A stretch of DNA of 64,000 bases from Celeribacter ethanolicus (GCF_001550095.1 NZ_LRUC01000006.1:1-64000); one strand, 5' to 3'. Positions 1 through 8,577 are shown, counted from the first letter of the stretch. The notes: generated by a model not told the origin, from the sequence alone. Translations and numbers: made by a program.

Positions 1-691
1 TACCCGTGTCAAAGACCGGTTCGATCTGCACCCCGAGCGTTTGATCGCAGACACAGCTTATGGATCAGGCCCAATGCTGGGTTGGCTGGTTGAGCGTGAG
101 ATTGCGCCGCATATTCCCGTCATCGACAAGGCGGGGCGCAGCGACGGCACTTGGTCACGCGCGGAGTTCGAATGGGACGCGGAGAATGATCAGTATATCT
201 GCCCCGAAGGTCACGAACTGAAGCAGTTCCGGCGAAACTACTCCGACCCGAACCGAGGTCCGACCGGCAAAGGCACAGCCCGCTATCGAGCTTTGAAGGA
301 GGTTTGCCAAACCTGTCCATCGAAACCAACTTGCTGCCCGAATGCAGAAGCCCGCAAAATCACCCGCGAAGAACACGAAGACGCCCGCCAAGTTGCCCGT
401 GATATCGCCAAAACCCACCAATACGATATCTCGATGAAGCTCCGAAAGAAGGTCGAGATGCTCTTCGCGCATCTCAAACGAATTCTTGGCCTGAACCGGC
501 TCAGGTTACGTGGACCCTGCGGCGCAAATGACGAATTCCTCCTCGCCGCAACCGCCCAAAACCTCCGTAAACTGGCCAAGATCTTTCCTGCGCCGCAGCA
601 ACCGCGAAAAGCCTGAAAAGAAAGGCGCTCACGCCCATTCGGGAACCGCAAATTCTGCGCTCGCAAACATCAGTTTTTCAACAGAATCGGC
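1..691 (+). mobile_element. 3' portion of an IS1182-family insertion sequence
   Basis: The transposase ends at 616. The next 75 bases hold no gene and finish in TTTTTCAACAGAATCGGC, a sequence resembling terminal inverted repeats of IS1182-type elements, so I place the right end near 691. The left end lies outside the window, so neither the inverted-repeat pair nor a target duplication can be checked. The exact boundary is an inference. Confidence 0.5.
2..616 (+). CDS. IS1182-type transposase, C-terminal part (5' end outside window)
   Basis: The frame is open from base 2, so the gene starts upstream of the window; a TTG at 41 is probably not the true start. The visible ~204 residues hold an ADTAYGSG motif near the start, which carries an Asp of the DDE catalytic core. 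A Cys-rich stretch follows (YICPEGH, CQTCPSKPTCCP), then a C-terminal helix with KVEMLFAHLKRILGLNRLRLRG, split here as KVEMLFAHLK and RILGLNRLRLRG. This arrangement is typical of IS1182-family transposases (DDE_Tnp_1_6), which catalyse cut-and-paste transposition. No frameshift is visible in the part present. Function is inferred from family resemblance. Confidence 0.8.
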   Translation, partial: TRVKDRFDLHPERLIADTAYGSGPMLGWLVEREIAPHIPVIDKAGRSDGTWSRAEFEWDAENDQYICPEGHELKQFRRNYSDPNRGPTGKGTARYRALKEVCQTCPSKPTCCPNAEARKITREEHEDARQVARDIAKTHQYDISMKLRKKVEMLFAHLKRILGLNRLRLRGPCGANDEFLLAATAQNLRKLAKIFPAPQQPRKA

Positions 692-845
692 GGACTGCGG
701 ACATTCGCTGCATCTGACGCGAAAGTCTGCGTCGCTACGCGCCAATATAGGGGGTAATGATTATCTGAGATAGATGTCACAGCCGGGGTCAGATGCAACG
801 CTTACGTTGGAAGCAACGTGCAGGAAGTCGAAAAGTATTGCCCCC
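692..845. other. Gene-free spacer between the IS and the polysaccharide locus
   Basis: About 150 bases between the presumed IS end and the stop codon of the pyruvyl transferase gene. I see no convincing gene, RNA or strong terminator here. The stretch is more AT-rich around 740-775 than the flanking genes. Confidence 0.4.
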
Positions 846-1967
846 TCAGTGTGGCGAGCTGTGTGCAAGCCCCTGTCGCAGAAGCGCCATGGAGGCTGCG
901 CGGCGCGTGTCGAGACGTGTGTTGACACTGCCATAGTCGATTGGTTCCTTCGGCAGATGCGCTGGTCCCTGGCTCGGGATCAGACGGTCTTCCAGCCCCA
1001 ATTGGGATGCAAGTGAATGGAAGCGATCCGCGCCTCTCCCGTTGTTGATCAGGACAGCGAATTGTTTCTGGAAGAGGATCGAGAAGGCCATGCCGTGAAA
1101 GGAATCCGTTATGATGAAGTCGGCATCGTGAAAAGCGCGCAGCCATTCGCCGACGGTTACGCGATGCCCCGCCTTTCCCAGAAGAATTTCCCGTGTGACG
1201 GCCTGTGGCCCCAATCGAGCCAGTGCCTGCGTCTCAAGATCTTCAAGGACGGGGGTCGTGTCGAGCACGTATTTGGTCACGCGCGGCGCGACCTCGCTCG
1301 GGGCCGCGGGCATCATGCCTTGGTAAAACTCCGCTGGCATCAACAAGGTCGGGTCCAGGACAAGCTGGGCATCCTCGCGGCCGAAGGTTTCATCGCAAAT
1401 GCGTTTGCCCGTCTCCTCACGAACCGTAACCTGCTCGAACCGGGCGAGCAGATCCGACACCTGGTCCGTCAATTCGTGATCCCGCCACTGCGACCGACCG
1501 AACGAGGCGGCATAGGAAATCTTGGCAACTTCGTCCCCAACGAAATCGAGGAAATAGGTCAGCGGGTTCCCGCCATACCGCGCGTAATCCGGGCGCCAGA
1601 CCTGGTCGCTGCCGACGACGAACGCAGCCAGGCGCCGCCGCTCGACTTCCTGCGACAGGCGCGCGCTTGAGCGCAACAAGGCGGTGGTTTCCGGAAGGTA
1701 TCGTTTGAGAAACGGGGCGTGAGTGCGCCGGTTCATCTCTCGTTCGCGAAGGCCGCGCACATTCTGTGCCGGAATGCTGCGCAGAAGCGCGGCAAGCGCG
1801 CGCTGCAAGAGGCTGCGTCGGGGAGCCGAGCGGAACAACACCGGCTCCCAGCCCTCACGCTGGAGAACATTGTAGAGCGCCACGATCTGCAACATGCCAC
1901 CGTAATTGTCATTCAGTGGCAGGGTCAAAAGGCCAACCCGTTGCTCTGGTTTCAGAGGTTTTTGCAT
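846..1967 (-). CDS. Polysaccharide pyruvyl transferase family protein
   Basis: A 373-residue protein of the family that transfers pyruvate from phosphoenolpyruvate to a sugar as a ketal on surface polysaccharides, giving them negative charge. Seen: LNDNYGGMLQ near residue 18 (glycine-rich N-terminal motif), VVGSDQVWRPDY at 117-128, and ITDSFHGMAFSI around 286-297, the His-containing motif typical of the family. The start is the ATG at 1967, whose TAATG overlap with the flippase stop indicates translational coupling. The open frame continues far upstream, but that part is antisense-like sequence inside the flippase gene. It is the last gene of a FrhB-like/flippase/pyruvyl transferase operon. 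The acceptor sugar is unknown. Confidence 0.85.
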   Translation of the reverse strand: MQKPLKPEQRVGLLTLPLNDNYGGMLQIVALYNVLQREGWEPVLFRSAPRRSLLQRALAALLRSIPAQNVRGLREREMNRRTHAPFLKRYLPETTALLRSSARLSQEVERRRLAAFVVGSDQVWRPDYARYGGNPLTYFLDFVGDEVAKISYAASFGRSQWRDHELTDQVSDLLARFEQVTVREETGKRICDETFGREDAQLVLDPTLLMPAEFYQGMMPAAPSEVAPRVTKYVLDTTPVLEDLETQALARLGPQAVTREILLGKAGHRVTVGEWLRAFHDADFIITDSFHGMAFSILFQKQFAVLINNGRGADRFHSLASQLGLEDRLIPSQGPAHLPKEPIDYGSVNTRLDTRRAASMALLRQGLAHSSPH

Positions 1968-3433
1968 TACGCTCTCAGCCTTCTTACGAGTTTCCCGACG
2001 ATCCAGCTTTCGGCGCCTTCGGGGCGCCCTGTCAGGTGCCAGCCACCGAACAGGACGACGAGATAGGTGAAAAGCCCCGTCGCCACGCAGGCGGAGAGCC
2101 AGAGGAGTTGCATGCCGACGTTGCTTCCCGTGGGCAAGGCGAGATCTGCGGCAAGGCTGGCCCCCACGAGCGCGGCCAGCGCCACGAATGAGCGCGCACA
2201 GCCCCTGAGCTGAACCCAGACCGAGGTTGCGAGCAGATTGGATGCAAGCCCCATGAGCCACAGGATCATCACGGTGGACGCGATGGCACGCGCGGCGGCG
2301 GCGGCCACAAGTCCGAAAAACCACGCGGCGGCCAGTGTGGCAGGCAAACGTAACAACAGTTGCAGCGTCTCGCGCACGAGAAGCAGGCGTGGACGCCCCA
2401 TGGCCATGACCAGGGATTGTGTCGGAATCGTCAGCATCTGCAACGAGATAACCGGCGCCAGCCACCAGATCAGGGGCACCATGGGACGCCAGGCTTCGCC
2501 CAGGGCGAGGGGGATGAAACGCGAGGACAGGACCGCGAACAGGAAGCCGATGGGGGCAATCACGGTGAACAGGATTTGTTGCCCGCGCAGATAGGCCTGA
2601 CGCAGGTGATCCCGGTCGTCGTGCATGGTGGAGAAACCCGCAAAGAGCGGCTGCATGATCGGCTGTGCCAGCGTGTAGGTCACCATCGAGGACAAGTCCC
2701 CGGCCATGGAATACTGTCCCAGCTTCGCCTTGCCGAGGATCGCCCCGACGAAAAAGCGGTCCATCTGCATGTTCAGGGTGAAAACCATGCGCGACAGGGT
2801 GATCCAGCCGGAAAACGCAAAGATCACCCCGATGCGGTTCAGGCGGAGGCGTGGGCGCCAGGGGGCCAATACATGGGTCGACAGCCCAGCCACGACAGGG
2901 TTGACGACGAGCCCGGCGACCAGCGCCCAATAGGATTGCAAAACGATTGCACCGATCACGATGGCCGCGAATGCCGCGACCTTGCCGGCCAGTTGCGACA
3001 GGGCCAGCAAGCGGAAATTCACGGATTTCAGTGAGTGCGCGATCCCCGGGCTGGCGAGCCCTTGGATCAGCGGCCCGATGGCCAGCACCCGGATCACCTC
3101 GGCCAGCCGCGGATCGTCCAGCCAATATGCGATCGGCTCTGCCACCAGCCACAGGATCGCGGCAATGCCGATGCCGCGCAGCAAGGTGAGGGTGAAGGCA
3201 GAGCCGAGGTCATCCTCGGAAATCGTTTCGCCACGGATCAGGGCTTCTGCCACGGGCACTTCGGTCAGAGAATTGGCGATCAGCATCACGCTGCTGGCCA
3301 GAGCGACGAGTCCGAAATCCTCTGGCGTGAGAAAACGCGCCACGATCAGGACCGCGATAAAATCGAGACCTTTCGCCAGCCCCTGGGCCGCCACCATGAA
3401 CAGGGCACTGCGAGAAACCTTGTTGCCGATCAT
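1967..3433 (-). CDS. Lipopolysaccharide/exopolysaccharide flippase (Wzx-type)
   Basis: A 488-residue polytopic membrane protein. It opens with VSRSALFMVAAQGLAKGLDF and VARFLTPEDFGLVALA, the pattern of PST-family flippases that move lipid-linked oligosaccharide repeat units across the inner membrane. Hydrophobic segments are spread over the whole length, consistent with 12-14 helices. The ATG at 3433 overlaps the stop of the upstream FrhB-like gene (ATGA), and its own stop overlaps the next start. The position beside a Wzy-like polymerase and glycosyltransferases supports a Wzx/Wzy-dependent pathway. The substrate cannot be read from the sequence. Confidence 0.85.
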   Translation of the reverse strand: MIGNKVSRSALFMVAAQGLAKGLDFIAVLIVARFLTPEDFGLVALASSVMLIANSLTEVPVAEALIRGETISEDDLGSAFTLTLLRGIGIAAILWLVAEPIAYWLDDPRLAEVIRVLAIGPLIQGLASPGIAHSLKSVNFRLLALSQLAGKVAAFAAIVIGAIVLQSYWALVAGLVVNPVVAGLSTHVLAPWRPRLRLNRIGVIFAFSGWITLSRMVFTLNMQMDRFFVGAILGKAKLGQYSMAGDLSSMVTYTLAQPIMQPLFAGFSTMHDDRDHLRQAYLRGQQILFTVIAPIGFLFAVLSSRFIPLALGEAWRPMVPLIWWLAPVISLQMLTIPTQSLVMAMGRPRLLLVRETLQLLLRLPATLAAAWFFGLVAAAAARAIASTVMILWLMGLASNLLATSVWVQLRGCARSFVALAALVGASLAADLALPTGSNVGMQLLWLSACVATGLFTYLVVLFGGWHLTGRPEGAESWIVGKLVRRLRA

Positions 3434-4890
3434 TGTGCCCGCATGCGCCTGCTCAATTCCCGCTTCAGTCGACGCAGGAGGCGTGTCGGGAGACTGCCAT
3501 AGGTCGCGCGCTTCAGTTGCCGCAAGAGCGGCGCCATTTTGCGGTCGAACTGGGCCAGCGCGCCCTGTTGTTTCGCCACAAGAAACGCGTCGTTGGAGGT
3601 TTCCGCCACTTTCAAACGCAGATCGTAGATCTTCCGGCGTTCCGCTGACTGCGCCAACTGGGGCGCAACACGTTTGCGTGGGACGGAGCGACCGGCGTCG
3701 ATCCTGCGTGCCAGGCGATGTGCCAGACCTTCCCGACGATGCCGCAGGCCGCTGGACTGGCTTCGGGCAACCTCCTGCGGGGTCACGTCTGACAGCACAA
3801 GCTCGCCGCTTGCACCGGCCTGCGCAATCCGTTCGGCCAGACGGGCATCGCGGACCACGACGACATTCTCGCCACGCGGATCGTCGACAAAGCCGGGCAA
3901 CCATGCATCTCCGATGGCGATATCCGCACATTCTGCAAGAACGTCGTCGCAGAATTCGCAGGCCGTGAGACGGAACAGCCCCTCTCCCCAATCCTTGCCT
4001 TTCAGATCGGCCATCGGCACGATCTTGGCGGGCTGATCGGGCGTGCTGCCCTTGGCGCGCATGGCGAAACCGTAATCCGAGGCCGGACGATCCAGCAGCT
4101 TCTCGCGGAAATCGCACCACGCCAGATTGCCGGGGGCGATGCCACCTTGCCAGGCGAGATATTCGGCAAAATGTGTGGATTTGAGATGGCCGCACACCAG
4201 TCCGATCATATAGGGCACCTGATCGCCTGAAAGGTAACCCGAAGAGATCAGGCCCCGTGCCGCCTTGATGAAACAGGGCACGCCAACCAAGGCGGCACGC
4301 CCCTCGCTCGCGGCGAGGTCTTGCAGTATCCGGGACATCTCGACCGGATAATAGCGCGATTTCGCGCCATTGCGTACGTCGTCCGGATTGCGCGAAATCG
4401 CGTATTCGAACAACAGTGGGTCGTCTGTTCCGGTTGCGCGGACATGGATGACCCGATCAATCTCGCCGCGCTTCAGCAGATCCTCCGCGAGCCATGTCAC
4501 CAACCCGCCGGAACCACTTTTCATACGGCGTGCCTCATCGGCGACATGCACGGCCAAGGTCGTTCGGTGACGTCCGATTTGCGGGTCTGCCGGAAGCTCT
4601 GGCCAAAGCCGCCCGGCCATCGCTGTTTCGTCTTCACCGGCGCCGGACATCGGGCAGATTTCCAGAGGGGGCAGCCCGGCCTCTTCCGCATTTTCCTTGA
4701 GTTCGGGCTGAAAGGTGCCGTCGGGTTGCTGGGCCATCTGCAAGGCCGACGGGTGCGCAAAGGCACATGCGCCACATCCCGAGCAATACCCGTCTCGGGC
4801 CACTTTGAGAAAACTATCCACTTGTCCGATCCGCGCTCGAGAAGATACCAAACCAATGCGCCCGCTCTCGCCTGAACGATCGAAGGACAC
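3430..4890 (-). CDS. Coenzyme F420 hydrogenase/dehydrogenase beta-subunit (FrhB)-like iron-sulfur protein
   Basis: A 486-residue protein with an N-terminal ferredoxin-like cluster CSGCGAC (Cys36, 39, 42). A central region has CxxC-type cysteines (VGVPCF; TACEFCDDVLAECADIAIGD), the pattern of FrhB_FdhB N and C domains. In F420-using organisms such proteins carry electrons between flavin, Fe-S clusters and F420. In bacterial polysaccharide clusters, homologues often sit beside pyruvyl transferases with unknown chemistry. The first gene of a three-gene operon, it is coupled by ATGA to the flippase. The chosen start is a GTG at 4890 with a poor Shine-Dalgarno; another GTG about 20 codons later is possible. 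Confidence 0.75.
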   Translation of the reverse strand: MSFDRSGESGRIGLVSSRARIGQVDSFLKVARDGYCSGCGACAFAHPSALQMAQQPDGTFQPELKENAEEAGLPPLEICPMSGAGEDETAMAGRLWPELPADPQIGRHRTTLAVHVADEARRMKSGSGGLVTWLAEDLLKRGEIDRVIHVRATGTDDPLLFEYAISRNPDDVRNGAKSRYYPVEMSRILQDLAASEGRAALVGVPCFIKAARGLISSGYLSGDQVPYMIGLVCGHLKSTHFAEYLAWQGGIAPGNLAWCDFREKLLDRPASDYGFAMRAKGSTPDQPAKIVPMADLKGKDWGEGLFRLTACEFCDDVLAECADIAIGDAWLPGFVDDPRGENVVVVRDARLAERIAQAGASGELVLSDVTPQEVARSQSSGLRHRREGLAHRLARRIDAGRSVPRKRVAPQLAQSAERRKIYDLRLKVAETSNDAFLVAKQQGALAQFDRKMAPLLRQLKRATYGSLPTRLLRRLKRELSRRMRAQ

Positions 4891-4964
4891 CCCTATTGAC
4901 AGGGGGATTAAGCCTTGAAAAGGCTGTAATCACAAGTGGAAACACGAAAAAATGAGGATGCAGC

Positions 4965-5852
4965 ATGGTTGCTCCCCCCAAAGTCGCGGTTATCGTCGCC
5001 TCGCTCGGCCGCCCGGATGCTGTGGCGCTTTTGCTGGACCGGCTGGCTCGTCAGAGCCTTCCGCCGCACCGCACGATCCTGTCTGTCGAAAAGCCTGCGG
5101 ACCTTCCTCCGGTCATGCCGGACACCCTCAATGTCGAGGTCATCATCGGGCCGAGAGGATCGAGCGTGCAGCGCAACCGAGGGTTGGACCGGCTGGGTGA
5201 GGATGCCGATTTCATCGCGATCTTTGATGACGATTACGTGCCGTCGTTGCGGGCACTGGAAGGTATCCTGCGCGGTTTCGAGGTCTGCCCCGATGCGTCC
5301 GGCCTGTGCGGGGAGTTGCTTGCGGACGGGGCGTCCGGTCCCGGGGTCGATCCTGAAAGCGCCATTGCAATGGTGGACGCCGAAGATGCCGTCCGCGATC
5401 CGCAGCGCAGGGTGACGCGCCTGCCGGGGGTGGGGGTCTATGGCTGTAACATGGTGTTCCGCAGACCCGACATCGGCGATGTGCGTTTCGACGAATCCCT
5501 GCCGCTTTACGGTTGGCTGGAGGACAGCGATTTCGGAGCTCGTCTGCCGGGGCCTGTGATCTATTGCGATGCTTTTTTCGGGGTACATTGTGCCGTGAAA
5601 TCCGGACGGGAAAAAAGCGGCGTCAGGCAAGGTTATTCGCAGGTGATGAACCCGGTCTACCTGCAAAGGAAAGGAACGCTGTCCGCCGGTCGCGCGCTGA
5701 AGCTTGTCCTCCGGCCGTTCGCGGCCAACCTGATGCGAACCCGGCGACCGGAGCCCTGGATCGACAGGGCGGGGCGTCTGCGCGGCAATCTGCTGGCCTT
5801 CGGCGATTTGCTGCGGGGCCGGATAACCCCGCAGCGCATTACGTCTCTGTAG
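4965..5852 (+). CDS. Glycosyltransferase family 2
   Basis: A 295-residue GT-A fold transferase, predicted to add a sugar from a nucleotide-sugar donor to the growing repeat unit at the cytoplasmic face of the membrane. Seen: VAVIVASLGRPDAVALLLD at the N-terminus, SSVQRNRGLD before the metal-binding FDDDYVP motif (DxD, near residue 89), and YGWLEDSDFG near 183, a typical ED-containing acceptor motif. The ATG follows a GAGG Shine-Dalgarno. It is divergent from the FrhB-like gene across a 74-base gap. Donor and acceptor are unknown. Confidence 0.85.
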   Translation: MVAPPKVAVIVASLGRPDAVALLLDRLARQSLPPHRTILSVEKPADLPPVMPDTLNVEVIIGPRGSSVQRNRGLDRLGEDADFIAIFDDDYVPSLRALEGILRGFEVCPDASGLCGELLADGASGPGVDPESAIAMVDAEDAVRDPQRRVTRLPGVGVYGCNMVFRRPDIGDVRFDESLPLYGWLEDSDFGARLPGPVIYCDAFFGVHCAVKSGREKSGVRQGYSQVMNPVYLQRKGTLSAGRALKLVLRPFAANLMRTRRPEPWIDRAGRLRGNLLAFGDLLRGRITPQRITSL

Positions 5853-5869
5853 CCCGGCAACACTGGGGC

Positions 5870-6115
5870 TCAGGGGCCTGTCGCCGCGATGACCGCCACG
5901 GCTTCGGCGGTCAGCAGCTCTTGCCAGTGTTCGGCGATCACGACGCCTTCGAGCACCATCAGGGTCTCGACGACCTCTGTCGGGCATCCCGTCCAGTTGC
6001 AACCGAGGTGGCTCGCCGGTTCCTGTCCGTTGGCAGACAGGCGGACGTTGAATCGCAGCCCGACGGCGGCCTCGGTCTCGCTGAGGGCTGTTTGTGTCAC
6101 AAGAATTGCCGTCAT
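5870..6115 (-). CDS. Small protein of unknown function, third gene of the spike cassette
   Basis: An 81-residue acidic protein that I do not recognise. It has one Cys pair (HLGCNWTGCPTEVV) and a helix-like C-terminus (EHWQELLTAEAVAVIAA). A clear Shine-Dalgarno (GAGGAAC) precedes the ATG, and the gene follows the LamG-like fibre gene after only 12 bases, so it is very likely co-transcribed and real. By position it could be a partner, chaperone or further spike component; this is inference from context only. Confidence 0.6.
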   Translation of the reverse strand: MTAILVTQTALSETEAAVGLRFNVRLSANGQEPASHLGCNWTGCPTEVVETLMVLEGVVIAEHWQELLTAEAVAVIAATGP

Positions 6116-6127
6116 TGTTCCTCTCCC

Positions 6128-6871
6128 TCACGCAGCCAGATATTGCACGAGTTGCCCGCGTTCGGTGTCGCTCAGAAGCCGGTCGAACTCGACGACACCC
6201 TCGATGCGACCACTGTACGGCGTGCCCAGACCACCTCCGGCGTTGATCCCGCCGACAATGCTGGACAGGGTGCCCGCCGCACTGCCGGACTGGCCCGTGG
6301 CGCCGATCTGCACCCCGTTGACGAAGAGCCTGACGGTGCTGCCGTCGTGCGAATAGCCAAGCACACAGCGCGTTCCCATCAGCGCGGCGATGCCGTTGCT
6401 GATCTTGAGCTGTGTCGTGCCCGCGCCAGCCCAGAGCTGATGCACCCCGGCGACCTGCGCGACGACCAGATAGGAGAGTTGCGTGAAATCGGCTTTGCGG
6501 GCGCCGAACACCCCTTGGTAGGTGTCGCCGACAAACGCGGGCGGGAGCGTCGTCGCGACATGAACCTCCCGAAGGCCGGGATACCCCGCAACGGAGGCCA
6601 CGAGATAGTCGTCGATGCCATCGAAGGACAGGGCACGCGTGCTTGCGGACAGCGTGGGCTTGGTGGCCGCTGTCGACTGAACGAGGTCGCGCCCGGTGCC
6701 GAGTGAACCGACAAGACGCCCCACCGGCCCGTTCGCGACGGCAGGCACCGTGCCCGCACTGTCTTGCCAGATCGCGCCGCCGCCGAACACGGACCAAACA
6801 TTGAGCGGCCCCAGCGTTTCGGGGCGAAAGACCGCTCCGCCCCGGAACAGCTCTGTCGCGAACCCGATCAT
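6128..6871 (-). CDS. LamG/concanavalin-like spike-fibre protein (GhsB-like)
   Basis: A 247-residue protein with a jelly-roll LamG signature: LSFDGIDDYLVA near residue 100, VLGYSHDGSTVRLFVNGVQIG near 190 (quoted here as VRLFVNGVQIG), and GRIEGVVEFDRLLSDTER near the end. Such domains bind glycans and occur in phage spikes and tail fibres. There is no signal peptide, which suits a virion protein rather than a secreted lectin. It overlaps the preceding spike-base-like gene by ATGA. In Rhodobacter capsulatus the GTA head-spike fibre (Rcc01080, GhsB) lies next to the base protein Rcc01079 near capsule genes; this pair has the same order and setting. The assignment to GhsB rests on architecture and context, not on an alignment. 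Confidence 0.6.
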   Translation of the reverse strand: MIGFATELFRGGAVFRPETLGPLNVWSVFGGGAIWQDSAGTVPAVANGPVGRLVGSLGTGRDLVQSTAATKPTLSASTRALSFDGIDDYLVASVAGYPGLREVHVATTLPPAFVGDTYQGVFGARKADFTQLSYLVVAQVAGVHQLWAGAGTTQLKISNGIAALMGTRCVLGYSHDGSTVRLFVNGVQIGATGQSGSAAGTLSSIVGGINAGGGLGTPYSGRIEGVVEFDRLLSDTERGQLVQYLAA

Positions 6872-7143
6872 GCCACTTTCCCGACGACAAATGCCTGGAT
6901 GCCGCTGGCGGTCGTTCCGGTGGCAAAGACCCGGTTGACCCCGACCGGCAGGATCGAGAAGGCGGCAACCTTGGTGGTGCGCTGCTCACCGGCGACGCTG
7001 GTATAAACAAGGGTCCCGGCCGTTTCGACATAGAGCGCCAGCGCCGTGTCCGGCAGATCTGCGCTGTCGGAGGGCGTGACCGGAACGAGGTCATGAGCCG
7101 GGCCGTTGAGGCTGGGCATGCGGTTCTTGAACGGGTTGGTCAT
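6868..7143 (-). CDS. Spike base protein, Rcc01079 (GhsA)-like
   Basis: A 91-residue protein with the pattern I associate with the Rcc01079 spike-base family: HDLVPVTPSDSADLPD, ALALYVETAGTLVY, then FSILPVGVNRVFATGTTASG. In the Rhodobacter capsulatus gene transfer agent this protein forms the base of capsid spikes that help particles bind the cell's capsule. No signal peptide is present. A Shine-Dalgarno (AAGGAAC) precedes the ATG, and the stop overlaps the fibre gene start (ATGA). The same family also occurs in phages, so this could be a prophage remnant; no other virion genes are nearby. Confidence 0.7.
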   Translation of the reverse strand: MTNPFKNRMPSLNGPAHDLVPVTPSDSADLPDTALALYVETAGTLVYTSVAGEQRTTKVAAFSILPVGVNRVFATGTTASGIQAFVVGKVA

Positions 7144-7278
7144 GGTGTTCCTTTCCTGATGAGCAGCCTGCCCTGTCCAGCGGCGCAGACCTGCGTGAAT
7201 GGGCAGAGGCTAGGAGAGGTCGTTCAAGAAAGGATGAAAGGAGAGTGCGGTGGTTTTGCCAGAGATTGTATGCTTGCT

Positions 7279-8577
7279 TCAAGACGTTGCCAAAGCATGG
7301 CCTTGGAGGAGCGGTCTCTTTGAGTTTCGAGCCTCCAAGCGAATGCTGTGGCTGCCAAGAATGACCATGGCACCAACAATGAAATCCGTCACAAAATAGT
7401 TGGAAGCTGTCATTGCATAGATAACACTGGCTATCGGATAAATCGCAAAGAAGAGTGTCGAAACAGTGCGAATTTTCAGTCTCCAAATCTCATAAACATT
7501 TAGAAACGATTTAACGATGACGAAAATCAACACACCCAGCCCGGCTATGCCGTTTCTGTATGCGAGCGCATGTGGCAGGCTGTGGATGTTGTGCACATCC
7601 TGACCGCCAAGAAGTGCCGCCCATGTGGTTGAAGCGTCGGGCGCAGCGGAAAAATCGAGTGTTGCGCCAAAGCCCGCGCCGAACATGCCTCTCAGACCAC
7701 TCTGCGCAAAATAATCTTCGACCAAATTTATTTCGAAAATGCGCTGTTGGAGAGACACGATTTCCCTGATCTCTACGGCTCCTGAGACGAGATTGTTAAT
7801 CTCAAGAACTCGTCGGTAGAGTTGTGTCCCTTGCGGAATATAGTTCAGCGCGACCCCGTTCACGATGACAAGATAGACCATGAAGCTCGCACTGATTACG
7901 GAGAGGAACAATAATCCCCGTCTGGCGACGATTGCTGCGATCAATAAGGCAACAAAAAAGGCCAAAATCCCTGCACGGTTCATCGCGCTAAGGTTGAGGA
8001 GTATCGGCGACAGAAAAAAGAGCGCCATAACACCTTTACGAAAAACCACTGCGTAAATTACCGCCCCGACAATTGAGAGCAGAAACAACTGACTCTTTGC
8101 GCTGCTTCCCATCAGGGCGATCAGGAGAAACATGACGATCAGAGGTGGAGCCCATGTGTCGAAATCGGCCTCATGCTTGCGCCAATTTACAGCACAGGCA
8201 ACCAGAATGAGGCCCGCGAAGTTTAGCGCATAAATGAGGTCGGAAACGATATATGATTTATCATTTTGGCCGACCACTCCCATTACAAGTCCGCTTACGA
8301 TCACCACTATCGCCGTGAGCAAAAGTGCGGAGCCTTCCTTGTAAACGATAATAGGGTAGCCCTTCAGGACCCAAGAAGCCAGATACAGGGTGCAATAGGA
8401 AAAAACCGCGAGTGCAAAAAGCGCGCTCATATATGGTATCAGCGCAAATCCGCTCTTTCCTAGGCCGATCGACATGATGGGGGTCGCGGTCGAGACAAGC
8501 CCCGCGATTAGGAAGTACAGAGCTACGGGATTTTTATAGCTTTTCAAATACTTGTTTAGTGTACTTCTTGCTATCAT
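7279..8577 (-). CDS. O-antigen/exopolysaccharide polymerase-like membrane protein (Wzy-type)
   Basis: A 432-residue protein with about ten to twelve hydrophobic segments and one long polar loop (around residues 255-335, including VSGAVEIREIVSLQQRIFE and LGGQDVHNIHSLPHALAYRN). The His-containing loop is typical of Wzy and O-antigen ligase proteins, which join lipid-linked repeat units at the periplasmic face. The gene is visibly more AT-rich than its neighbours, as is common for Wzy genes acquired by transfer. It faces away from the WcaF-like gene across a 125-base gap. Polymerase versus ligase cannot be decided from sequence. Confidence 0.7.
   Translation of the reverse strand: MIARSTLNKYLKSYKNPVALYFLIAGLVSTATPIMSIGLGKSGFALIPYMSALFALAVFSYCTLYLASWVLKGYPIIVYKEGSALLLTAIVVIVSGLVMGVVGQNDKSYIVSDLIYALNFAGLILVACAVNWRKHEADFDTWAPPLIVMFLLIALMGSSAKSQLFLLSIVGAVIYAVVFRKGVMALFFLSPILLNLSAMNRAGILAFFVALLIAAIVARRGLLFLSVISASFMVYLVIVNGVALNYIPQGTQLYRRVLEINNLVSGAVEIREIVSLQQRIFEINLVEDYFAQSGLRGMFGAGFGATLDFSAAPDASTTWAALLGGQDVHNIHSLPHALAYRNGIAGLGVLIFVIVKSFLNVYEIWRLKIRTVSTLFFAIYPIASVIYAMTASNYFVTDFIVGAMVILGSHSIRLEARNSKRPLLQGHALATS

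Noticed and set aside
4908-7094. A 728-codon minus-strand open frame across the GT2 gene and the spike cassette
   Set aside because: It conflicts with the supported GT2 and spike genes in other frames, and its sequence shows no domains.
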